DNA of 64,000 nucleotides from Lepidurus packardi. Taxonomy: Eukaryota; Arthropoda; Branchiopoda; Notostraca; Triopsidae. The stretch covers positions 4,696,375 to 4,760,374 of the forward strand of contig JAKZAN010000002.1 of NCBI GenBank assembly GCA_023053545.1, written 5' to 3'. The position numbers were made by a program, and so were the translations under genes. The notes under the pieces are model-generated. The model was given only the letters and a program-made list of their open reading frames with translations. It did no database searches and was not told the origin of the DNA. Shown in pieces: positions 52,558-64,000 of this stretch; the first letter of the stretch is position 1, and each line of letters begins with the position of its first letter.

Positions 52558-53332
52558 GGAAAGAAATCCGTGATTTTTCACTTAATTAAACTGTAAATAA
52601 CTAGTACAATAAGGTAGATAGTTTTCGAGTTAAAGCAATTTAAATAGATCTTTTTGAGAGGTAAAATGTCCAGATTTCAGAGGTTGTCAGAAAATGCAAA
52701 AGGTCGTAGTTGACTGTGCTATATAGAGCCGCAGTTCGTTTGATCTTTGTAATAAACATATAGCATACAAGCTTTAGTGGCCACAGTCCAAGCCTCCTTT
52801 AACCTCAAAACAACAAAGGAATAATGAATCCTATTTTTTTTGGAATAACATCTTTCGAGGCTCGTAGTTACAGCAAGCAAACCGCAGTTTCATACGTAAC
52901 CTAAAGGTTGAAATTTCAGTGGGCGCCAGGTTGGCGCAATCTTGGTACGTAGTTCAAAGTACATTCATTGGAGGATTGGAGCGCTCAAGTAACGGCATAT
53001 GTCGTAATATAACCAACTCCTTATTGGTTTTTGCACTAGAAGTGCCTTTGTTTCCTGTCATAGAAAGGAACTTCTGTCGTTTCCTAAGTAACCTATACCT
53101 AACGCAGTTGAAGTTAAAACTCCAAGTTTACAGCTGATACATTGTAAAAGCAAGTTCCTTAATTGCTGGACCTTCTGGCATCCTTAATTTTTTTAAAATT
53201 AAAGCGACTGTTTGTGTTTTGACCTTGGAAGCCACAACTTGTTGCGTATTTCGTGAGCGTGAGTGCGACGCAGCGAATAAGCTCACGAACCCACGACTAC
53301 TACCAAGTTTAATTTAAGAAACGGTAAAAAAA
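52558..53332. other. Head-to-head spacer between DDX31 and the HEPN-MYND gene
   Basis: The start codons are 975 bp apart. Apart from the elements at 52497-52557 I see no gene here. A bidirectional promoter is possible but not shown. Confidence 0.5.
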
Positions 53333-56300
53333 ATGGAAGAGCGGCTGGGCGAAATTGTCAATTGGCTTAAATTGACTTTTCTGGTGGACGACGTAACACC
53401 AGAGCTTCGGAAATTGTTACTGGAGAAATGTAAGAAGATGTGTGGACACGAATGGGACGGCTTCCCCGATTCGGTAACTTCCCTTAAGGATGCTATTGGA
53501 AAGAAGGATTTCAAAAGTGCCAGCGGTTCTGTCCGAAAAAGTATCGACAAAGGAGACATTGAGAATTGGGATCTGACCGCCGTGTCCCACGTCTTACGTT
53601 CGTTAAACAGCGAATGGGTTTCGGTAGAAGAAAAAGAGCGAATGGAAGCCGCAGTACAGACAAGAAACCATTTGGCGCATCATCCTTCCAAAGTAATCCC
53701 TCAAGAAGAATTCTGCGAGATGTGGGAAAAACTGATTGGCCTTCTGTCGTTCCTTAATGTCCCTGCCGAAGAGATTGACGAGATTGTGGAGAAAATCAAG
53801 TTCCGTTCTTCCGATCCTTCTTCCGTTTTTTCACCGAAGGTTTCGAACGCCGAGGCAAACAAACTAAAGGACGAAGGCAACACAGCGTTCAGGAATGCAG
53901 ACTACGCTCAAGCTATCGAGAAATTTGATAACGCTCTCAAGGTTGTCTCGCTGACGGAAGCCGAGCGGGGCGTTCTGTTCTCAAATCGTTCTTCTGCCTT
54001 CCTCCAGATGGCGAAAGCGAAGCAGGATCAAGAACGGAAGCATTTCGCCAAGCGTGCCGAGAACGACGCGAAAAAAGCGGCCCATTTGCAACCCATGTGG
54101 AATAAAGCTCATTTCCGTTTAGGTGACGCATACCAGCTGTTGGAGAAGTACGAGAAGGCTATTACGGCCTATGACGAAGCTTTGAGCTTGGATCCGTCTT
54201 TGGAAGTTGTACGGACACGAAGAGACGAATGTCGTCAGGAACTTGGTAAACGTCAAAGACGGGACCATATGGATACTATGAATATGCATGCGCGGAGCAC
54301 TGAAGAGATGATAGAACACGAAGAACGTATGGAATTACGGAAGAAGAGTGGAGATGCTTTAGCCGATGTGTCAGAAGGCATTCGGTATCGCGATGGAATA
54401 GATACAGCCATAAACTATGAACTCGCAGCGAAACACTTTTCTAAAGCTGCGAGCAAAGGAAACGCTCAAGGAATCTACGAACTGGCACTCTTAACCAAGG
54501 CGGGTCGAGGGATTAAGAAGGATTATCGTTTGGCTCTTCAACTGTACAAACAAGCTGCAGAGATGCCGCATCTCTTACCCAATGGTTTGGCAAACGAGGG
54601 CGTCCTTCCTGCTATGCATTCTATTGCACTGATGTACGATGAAGGTGTGGGTGTCGATATGGAACCTGCTATGGTAATAACATATTCATCACATATAACT
54701 AGTATGTAACAAATAAGTAAATAACATATCCAATGCATGTTAGGTCCATTACGAACGTATTGGACATGTAGTGCATTCTTAGTTCAAGTAAAAATTAATT
54801 ATGGCTAGCGCAGTTTCTATGTAGCCTACGCATGCAAAAGAGTTAGCATTAAAATGAAACCTCTTTGTAGGCTTTCGAATGGTACAAGCGCGCTGCTGAT
54901 CTGGGGTTCGGTCCATCCGCCAACAATCTCGCTCTTATGTACAACACAGGGAAGGGAGTACCTGAGCAGGATTCCGTGAAAGCTGTACAGTACTGGAAAC
55001 TGGCAGCTCAAGGCAAAATTACACGAGCAATGTATTCTTTAGCTGAACATTATCTGAAGATTGGAGACGCTGGACAAGCTCGGAATTGGTTCAAATTTGC
55101 TGTTGAAGGAGGCGAAATAAAAGCTATGTCAAGCCAACAAGAATTCGAGGCCGCATGCAAAGCCATAGAAGAAGAAAACAGTAAAGCAATACCCGATTTG
55201 GAAAAATGGGAGAAGGAAAATAATTTATCTTCGAGCAAGTTGTCTGTCCAAGATAGAATGGACAGATTCTTGTACAACAATAACCCCGACATGCACAACT
55301 ATATGGAGCAAATTGATAAGGTTCATCGTCGAAGTATGGCCGTGTCTCCGTTAAGTCGCACAAACGCTTATAAGTACTATAAAGTAATAGCAGAATACGC
55401 TTCCCAAGGTCGAGTCTATGCTCAACAGGTCCTCAGAGCGATGGACCATTTTCTGTCAGCATATGATCGGCTAGATACCTATAAAGAATCCCAAGACGCC
55501 AGTATTGGTGATTCTGTAATTACAGAAGCGGCCCATTGCTTTGAAAAAGCGGCATATGTTTGGCACGTTTCGGCGGAAGATCAAAGTTTACTGATGGAAT
55601 TAGTGAAGAAAATGCTGGCCAACTTGAAAGGGCAAACTTGCGACATGGATTGTTACGCGAGACAATGCTACGCGTACTTACAAATGTCGTCTTATGAAGA
55701 AAACGTGAAATTCCTTGAAAAATGCATTGATAGATATCCGAAACTTCCGTATTTCTACAATGCTTTAGCCTCCATGCATGGCTTTCTCAAAACATACGAT
55801 GAAGGCATCAAAGTAACGCAAAAGGGGTTGGATTTGTTCCCTGATAACTACGAACTAATGTACTGCAAAGCGGTTTTGATAAATTTGGCCTTTGACGGAA
55901 TTCAAGACATTCAGAACGCAATACATTGCTGTGAGGTATTTCTTCAACATGCTCCTTCGGATCATCAAAAAGTCCCAGAAGCGTACTACTCCATGGCTCT
56001 TCGTACTATTTTGTACTATGAAAGTCCACGTAACTATGACGCATCAGTTGACGCAGCAGTAAGAACCTATTATGAAAAAGGATTGGAGAGTGAGAAGCAA
56101 TTACTGCCTTGTTTCCTTCCTTACGAAGACCGTTCCAACTCTAAAGCCTTGGTTGGTCTGTTTCTTGAAATGAAAGCAAAAAATCCTAAAAAGGAATTGA
56201 GTTTGGTTGGGAAATCCGTGTATAACACAAAAGAGAGCCCTATGCGCAAGTTGAGCAGACTGACGGATCCAGTTCGAGTGCAGACTATCCTTAACCATCG

Positions 56301-56883
56301 AAAATCAATTAGCGGTGATAGTAGAAATGAGTTCGATTCAACTATCGAAATCGCAACTACTATTATTCCCCGTTACGCGCAATGTGCTCCTTCTACCCTA
56401 GTTGGCTTAAAATCCATCACGCTGTCGGAAATGAACCCTATGGTGGATAAAGTGTATGAAGGTCACGTCATGGATGTCGTTATCATTGACGACCCTGCAC
56501 TTATAGTCTCACTTCGTGTTGTTCTAGAAGACAACGAAGGAGATGTCATGCGTGGATTCCTTTACAATGTCGAAGGCGACAACAGGATCAAGTACGGTGC
56601 CAAAATTTCCATTCTGCATCCTTACATGAGGATTGGCGCACATGATCAAAGACCTGGAATTCGCGTTGACGATCCTAAAACGCTCTTCTTCCACGAAGAA
56701 GGTTCCAGTGAGCGCCGTTGCCGGTATTGCGGTGAAAAGAACGCCAAATTTACTTGCGCGCTTTGCAAGACAGCTGACTACTGCTCCGAAGAGTGTCAAA
56801 CTAATGATCGGAAGATTTTGAAACATAAGCTTATTTGCAATCAAAAATTTAAACCCCGCCCTAACATAGTTATGACGATGTGA
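53333..56883 (+). CDS. HEPN (DZIP3-like)-TPR-Sel1-MYND zinc finger protein
   Basis: Two exons, 53333-54673 and 54871-56883, joined in phase 0 through a 197-bp GT-AG intron that cuts a Sel1 repeat; 1117 residues. The start ATG has AAAA before it and G after it. Residues 1-155 are helical and carry R111-N-H-L-A-H116, the R-N-x3-H pattern of HEPN RNase domains, with a DZIP3-like look. TPR units follow at about 175-300 (DEGNTAFRNADYAQAIEKFD; KAHFRLGDAYQLLEKYEKAI), Sel1-like repeats at about 360-530, and more TPR-like helices at about 705-815. Next comes a beta-rich module at about 975-1055 like the one in TPR-SET proteins (VVLEDNEGDVMRGFLYNVEG). A MYND finger lies at 1064-1103 (Cys 1064, 1067, 1076, 1079, 1085, 1089, His1099, Cys1103). 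There is no SET domain. Function is unknown; RNA cleavage or scaffold roles are inference. Confidence 0.85.
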
Positions 56884-57148
56884 CGAGGATTATTCCATCA
56901 CAAGAACACATCACATGCTAAAGCTGATGGGGCGGTTGATGTCAGTTGAAGAAGAAAGAAACAACCGGGAAAACGGAAAGTTATCTGACAACGAGGAAAA
57001 ACAGGGGAGAAAGCGACATCTCAGCAGTGATGAAAATATGTGTTGATAATTTAATCTTTTCAGTTTGGCAAATTTTTCGTTTCCTTATCTAATTGCTTTT
57101 CAATGCTAATGTCCATACTCTGTTATTCGTGTTTGAGCTAAAGGCTGT

Positions 57149-57154
57149 AATAAA
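57149..57154 (+). terminator. Polyadenylation signal of the HEPN-MYND gene
   Basis: AATAAA about 265 bp past the stop codon, in an AT-rich 3' region. Confidence 0.6.
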
Positions 57155-57879
57155 TACTCGGTGCTACACCGAACAAATTTGCAATACTGCGCATTGATTC
57201 TCTGTTTTCTAAGTACCACAGTGTAATGAGGAGAGCTTTACGTAATCGAATTGGTTTCTTGCCAGCTCTAACTGCTTCTCTTTCTTCTTCATCGGCCTCC
57301 AAGGTAGCTTATCTCGGCCGGGAAAAACTCTTTAACAGTTCTCGTTCGTTTTTCAAAAAATCAAGCGTTAAGGGGAAAATTGGTCTTTTTAATCGGAAAT
57401 GATGTCGAAAATCAGCGTCATTCAAGCTTTGCACTTCGGCGAAATTTGCAACTTTATGATGAACATCGCTTGCTTCTTCTAATCACTACTGTAATGCTCA
57501 CTTATAATTGTAACCGCTAACGTTTTTACTGCTTTCAAGTTCGAGAAAGATCTGAATTAAGAAAAGAAAGCTGACCCTGCCAATATACTTCGATGGCAGT
57601 TAATCAATAAAAGTAATGTTTTTATGTCCATTCGTCGTGTGATACTGTATATGTTTACGTTTAACTAGGGATGTTTACAAAACTGACGGGAGCGAATGCT
57701 ACAAACCGTTTTATTTGGTATGACGCGTCCAAGCAACGCGTCCAACACTCGTCCTAAATAAAATGAAGTTATCGCCTGTCGCGGACGTTTCTCACTGATG
57801 CGGTAGAACGCGATTGTAGCAAATAAAACGCAGCTCAGTACAACGGAATAAACACGTGGTAAAAATGATATGTATGTTT
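57155..57879. other. Spacer between the HEPN-MYND gene and NO66
   Basis: No gene was recognised in this stretch. Promoter elements of NO66 begin at its right edge. Confidence 0.55.
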
Positions 57880-57911
57880 TTTGAAAGTGATGCGCTTTCG
57901 CCATCTATCGG
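57880..57911. promoter_or_regulatory. NO66 upstream elements: shared block fused to a CTCF-like site
   Basis: The block containing GAAAGTGATGCGCTTTCGC runs directly into CGCCATCTATCGGCT (57899-57913). It lies 110-145 bp before the NO66 start codon. Its two parts match those upstream of DDX31, but there they are in the other order and 33 bp apart. Confidence 0.5.
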
Positions 57912-58022
57912 CTGAAGAGATAAATAAATATTAAACGTGCTCGGTTGATTTGATTTCCTCACGGGTAAACCAAAGACAAAGTAAAATTAATTGACTATAA
58001 CTATAAATTCAAATATCAAATC

Positions 58023-60036
<2,014 letters not shown>

Positions 60037-60286
60037 AAACATGAAACACATTTATACATTTCAAAACACTTGGAACTAAAAGAATTTTTACAGTCGGTTA
60101 ATGTTGTTCTAAATGATTTTATATTCCGCTTTTTCACAGTGGGGGGGGGGTACGTGCGTTTGACAGTTTTTGCAGGGAGACATTGCACTGGAATGTGGGT
60201 AGTCATCTTTTTTAAATAATGCAATAATGCAGCAGCAGTACTTTTTTGCAGCCAAGGCACTCCTCGCGGTTTCTTCATATTTTTTT

Positions 60287-60292
60287 TTTATT
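60287..60292 (-). terminator. Candidate polyadenylation signal of Mlc-c
   Basis: TTTATT on the plus strand is AATAAA on the minus strand, about 355 bp past the Mlc-c stop codon. The NO66 and Mlc-c genes converge here, with 609 bp between their stop codons. Confidence 0.5.
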
Positions 60293-60645
60293 TATATCAA
60301 ATTACGTAAACCATTCGTAAAGCATAACGCGTAAGGAAAGGAAGTGGCAGTTTTTTCGCCTTTTTCTCAATCCACTTTTTTTTTGGCATTCCAGTTCAGT
60401 CACCGGAATTGGAAAATGGAAAGCAACTAGCACCACGCCCCCCTTTGCTGTCCGGACGTCGTTATGCGACACTTTTTTTCTCAATAGACCCCGGAAACGG
60501 AAGAGAGAAAAAAAGGAATACAAAGCTCTTGAGATAGGCAATAATATTGTAATAGTAGAATAATTAAGATAGAAATCAAGATTTTTTGTAAGGGCCGTCT
60601 CGCCGTATGAAACCCAGGACATAAGCAACGAGTTTTTTGGCCGCT

Positions 60646-61549
60646 TTAACCGCTCATTACTGCACGGACAAACTCCTCGTAGTTGACATTGCCTTGGGAA
60701 TCTTCATGGCCCGCCAACAATTGCTCCACTTCTTCGTCGGACAGTTTTTCACCCAAAGTTGTCAGCAAATGTCTTAATTCGGCCGAGGAAATGTAGCCGT
60801 TGCCGTCTTTGTCAAAGTGACGCAAGCCTTCGATGAAATCTTCGGCCGTATCGGAAGAACGGTTCTTGGAAATGGTTTGCAGGATGGGCAAAAACACTTC
60901 AAAGCTGATGCGCTCATCTAGAGAGAGACAAAAACGGTCCCACATTATCCAAATTATGATTTTAAATGAAGGAAACGAGTAAAAGAGCCTAAGCATACCT
61001 GGCTTGTGCTCATGCGTTAGCTTTTTCACATCAGATTCGGTAGGATTTTGACCCAATGCGCGAAGAATGTCGCCAATCTGGGAAACTTGGACTCGGCCAT
61101 CTCCTTTCTGATCAAAGAGTTGGAAAGCTTCTTGGAAATCTACGGAATAAGCAGAGAATATTATTAGAAAATGGCTGTTAAGCGTGTTTTAGCCAGTTTA
61201 GGAGCAAAATAAAGCCTGAGGGTGTGGTCTTTAGCAAATTCAGGTTTTTGGGCGGTTTGGAGACTGTGACAGGTTTAGCCAAGTCTTAGAGCGGTTGTTT
61301 AACATTCAATTGCGTGTTTTGACAACACCAGGTGTTACATTTGGTATAGGCTTGATGTTAGAGAGTGTAAGGGGAACAAAATAGAGAGCATGCCCATACA
61401 TGGGCAAGCATTCTTGCTCACCAGCAATCTGATCCTCCGTGTACGCAACCTGAGGACAATAAAAGGAAAATAAGATTAATTTTCAGGGAATTAACTGAGT
61501 TTGATGGGAAAGTTTAATTTAAAGAGGTTTAGTTTACCATTTTGTTCAT
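60646..61549 (-). CDS. Mlc-c: Cytoplasmic essential (alkali) myosin light chain
   Basis: Four coding exons on the minus strand: 61549-61538, 61449-61422 (28 bp), 61139-60999 and 60917-60646; 150 residues (Drosophila Mlc-c 147). Key segments: [19 protein letters not shown], then [20 protein letters not shown], then [20 protein letters not shown] and [14 protein letters not shown] at the end. The third EF-hand loop [12 protein letters not shown] still looks able to bind calcium; the others look degenerate, as usual in essential light chains. It binds the first IQ motif of non-muscle myosin II and unconventional myosins. The first ATG gives MNKM before VAYTEDQ; the second, at 61540, would give the shorter classical N-terminus. 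Head-to-head with the secreted peptide gene. Confidence 0.95.
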
Positions 61550-61693
61550 AACTTGCTTTATTTTACACTTACAAACTCCACACACGATATTACTCGTCCA
61601 CCAAGTGAAAAGAAGTATATCCTTTTACACTTGAGAGTCGCAGCAGGGGATGGGCGCTGTCATGCAATTGGAACTCGGTAACCGTGTAGTGCT

Positions 61694-61707
61694 GCCATCT
61701 AACGGTT
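61694..61707. promoter_or_regulatory. CTCF-like site upstream of Mlc-c
   Basis: GCCATCTAACGGTT lies about 145 bp upstream of the Mlc-c start. It fits the form GCCATCTNWCGGYT shared with DDX31 and NO66. Confidence 0.45.
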
Positions 61708-61845
61708 ACTTTTGCCCCCTGAAAGGGGAAAGTTTTAAACCCGGAAGCTAGCTGCGCCTCTTACGGTTTGGAGCTCGAATACGAGGAAAACAAAGGTGCG
61801 TGTTGCAACTTTCGATTGTTGGAGGGTAGAAGTTTATTGGGAGTT

Positions 61846-61908
61846 TATAAAAGGGATCCGTGGCTGTTTTTCATTCGAGGTAAGATAAAGTTAATGACCC
61901 TGACGTCA
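61846..61908 (+). promoter_or_regulatory. TATA plus initiator and CRE on the plus strand
   Basis: TATAAAAG at 61846-61853 is followed 27 bp later by TCATTC (61871-61876), which fits the arthropod initiator TCAKTY. A palindromic CRE, TGACGTCA, lies at 61901-61908. This could start a transcript towards the secreted peptide gene or an unannotated RNA; the CRE could also serve Mlc-c on the other strand. A 107-codon open frame starting at 61952 is unremarkable in composition and is not called as a gene. Confidence 0.45.
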
Positions 61909-63044
61909 CTGATGTTCTTAAAAACAGCTGGTTGTCACAACTGTTAATATAATGGATGACTGGGAACGTTGTTTGTGTTTTCGTTATGCAACATGGCGGC
62001 GGGTTGCAACACCACAGGCTGTTCGTCCTTGTCCGCTATTCCCTGTAGGGACTGGACGGACATTGTCTTATACTCGTTACTCACCGTTACCCTTCGTCGT
62101 TAGATTGCCTAACTTATGTTTACGTGCTGACTTGCAGATTTTTTTTTACAATCATACAAATTCTGTTGTGTGCTTTTTTTCATTGGCTGAATGTTTAACG
62201 TCGCTTAGCAGAAGTATCTCGATTTTATTGCCAATGCTATCCTTTGATTTAAGTATTCGAAAGCGCTTCGTTTAGATAAACTTTAGTATTATAATTGATT
62301 ATTTGAAGCAGTGTCGAAGAAAAATTAAAACAGTGGTCGAAGAAAATTAAATAGATTTTCGCGAATTTCCACCAATTCTCAGGTGTTATTATTCTTATGC
62401 CTATTCTATTCCTATTGTTATTATGTATAAATTGTATTCTTATTAAATTCGTTATGTATTTCTTCTCATCTGTTGAGATTGTAACGGCACTAATGGCTAA
62501 AAACTGTGTATTTTGCCTATTCCTGATTTACTCCTATTGTATTCTTATAGTATTCCTATCAGGTTTACTCCTAAATGAAACTCCAATTCAAAGAAAGTAA
62601 TTTTAGAAACAGTCCCATCAAATTTAAATGCATTAGGTTACTTCAAGAAACGCTATCGACATTTTGATTAGCCTAGCAACATTCTAAGGGATTTTAATGC
62701 TAGCCTTCCTACTAGATGGCGTGAGCTTCTATTACACAAGACAAACTAACAGAAAATAAATAAATAGACAGCAATTCTAGCTAAATTAGGATTCTACATT
62801 GCATTCTTTATTGCTAAAATCTTCTACTAGGTCTATACGTCGATACTACCTATACTATCTCTGAATTTCGGTCACAGTATACGTCACCACAACCTTCTTA
62901 AACGCCAAAATGACTAAGAATAGTAAAATCTACGCGATGAATATGATATTTCAGTGGTAGAAACCATTGAAACCATCTTTTCTCTGAAGTAAATTTGAAA
63001 ATAATCTTTAAAATATCATTTTGTGGGTTTCGTTTTGTTACAAG
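61909..63044. other. Spacer upstream of the secreted peptide gene
   Basis: AT-rich, with repeated TATTCTTAT / TATTCCTAT-like words around 62385-62560. A CTCF-like word, ACTAGATGGCG, lies at 62711-62721. No exon was recognised. Confidence 0.5.
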
Positions 63045-63504
63045 ATGGCTCGTTGGCACTTCTTGGGGTTCTGTTTGATCTTAGCTTACCCAGTCCAGGG
63101 GTTCATGGTATGCCCGCCTGGAATTTGCCAATCCATCGACTGCTCCACTTTGGAAACTTCAAATTGCGCTGAATCCAACGGCGAAGTTGTCCCACATGCT
63201 AGCTTCTGTGGCTGTTGTCCTGCTTGCGTACACTATCTGGGTAAACTTAATTAACCATCTCCGTTTCTACGTTTTGCATCTCAAAAAGCATCTTCCCCTT
63301 TACACGAAGTCTTCTTCCAGCTTGGAAAGTTCTTCTAATTATTGATTCCCTATTCTCTATTCTCCTTCTACGGCAGCTGAAGGCGAGTCTTGTGCGTCAA
63401 TGCAGTTACTGCTCTTGGGCGTTTCGCAGCCTGTGATTCAATGTCGGCCTGGCTTGATTTGCCAGCCCCAGAAACTAATTTGCATCTCCGCAGCTGAAGG
63501 ATAA
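63045..63504 (+). CDS. Secreted 12-cysteine peptide, fungal protease inhibitor-like
   Basis: Two exons, 63045-63240 and 63377-63504, joined within a codon through a 136-bp GT-AG intron; 107 residues. The start at 63045 (CAAGATGG) is preferred because it opens directly on a signal peptide (MARWHFLGFCLILAYPVQG). The mature part has 12 cysteines, including the tight CGCCPAC group followed by LAEGESC and then CRPGLICQ. This order is seen in the arthropod fungal protease inhibitor-1 group, whose silk moth members inhibit subtilisin-like fungal proteases. Function here is inferred from cysteine order and was not tested by alignment. It is the only secreted protein in the cluster. Confidence 0.85.
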
Positions 63505-64000
63505 TATATTTCCTTTTTTTCTTCTTCCTTTTTTATCATTTGATCTCCCTTCGTACCTTACAAACATAGATCTGTACTCCTCTTTGTATTCCAATCCAAA
63601 AATTGTTGTTACAATTTCATTTCATGTCAAATAAATGAAATCGAAGCTTCAATCCCGGATCTTTTATACTGTCAAGATAACCATTTTTATCGCATTTCAA
63701 AATTCTGCTTTTTCTCAGAATATTTTTTTTTTACAGTTAATTTTTAGACAGACAATTTTTTTACAGACAATTTTTTTTTATTTACAGTTTAACGCTAAAG
63801 ATTGATATCAAAGTCGCGTTACAAAGAATTACCTAACAATGAAGTTAACTAACTCTAGCTACATTAGATTACATTAGATTACGAAGTTGCATTAGATTGA
63901 CTTTTAATATAACCCCAATAATTGACTAAATTACCTAGAACTACAGAAGTTAGTTACTAAGTTATTGCAGTTCAATGATATAAGTAACAAAGATAAATTG
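63505..64000. other. 3' flank of the secreted peptide gene
   Basis: AATAAA at 63630-63635 lies about 125 bp past the stop and is the likely polyadenylation signal. Beyond it are T-rich repeats (TTTACAGACAATTTTTTT) and short ACATTAGATT repeats near 63860-63900. No further gene is visible before the window ends. Confidence 0.6.

Noticed and set aside
61952-62275. 107-codon open frame after the TATA/initiator pair
   Set aside because: No recognised domain and no splice or family support; kept only as a promoter observation.
63021-63044. Upstream TTG extension of the secreted peptide
   Set aside because: Not an ATG, and it would bury the signal peptide; the ATG at 63045 fits better.

Overview
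The window is eukaryotic, animal, and most likely arthropod nuclear DNA. The genes have short introns with GT-AG ends and the spacers are AT-rich. The protein set points to an arthropod: a Bar-class homeobox gene, a cytoplasmic essential myosin light chain very close to insect Mlc-c, and a 12-cysteine secreted peptide of the arthropod fungal protease inhibitor type. The species cannot be told from the sequence; a crustacean or other less-studied arthropod is a guess.

Layout. From 2.2 to 3.8 kb lie the last two coding exons of a BarH homeobox gene (+); its N-terminal exon is not recognised and probably lies left of the window. From 3.8 to 40 kb is a gene desert of about 36 kb with no convincing coding exon. 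It holds a duplicated block carrying a decayed Tigger (pogo/Tc1-mariner) DNA transposon, foldback-type repeats, several short tandem arrays (periods of about 98, 106, 125, 130, 150, 180 and 228 bp), long poly-C, poly-A and poly-T tracts, and scattered clusters of a CAACAATGAAA motif. From 40.4 to 63.5 kb is a compact gene cluster: DDX31/Dbp7 helicase (-, 12 exons, with one 6.7 kb intron full of repeats), a large HEPN-TPR-Sel1-MYND protein (+, 2 exons), NO66/RIOX1 JmjC oxygenase (+, 6 exons), Mlc-c (-, 4 exons), and the secreted cysteine-rich peptide (+, 2 exons).

How the genes relate. DDX31 (60S ribosome assembly helicase) and NO66 (nucleolar ribosomal protein hydroxylase) both work in the nucleolus, and their upstream regions share a 22-bp near-identical block plus a CTCF-like element. 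That element recurs upstream of Mlc-c and, in looser form, of the secreted peptide gene. The desert beside a developmental homeobox gene fits a cis-regulatory landscape, but this is inference.

The observations most worth following are the HEPN-TPR-Sel1-MYND architecture with an intact RNase-type R-N-x3-H motif, the shared promoter block of the two nucleolar genes, the dispersed SOX-like CAACAATGAAA arrays, and a 385-bp inverted duplication inside the long DDX31 intron. All exon models were read by eye from splice sites and family similarity, with no search or RNA support.
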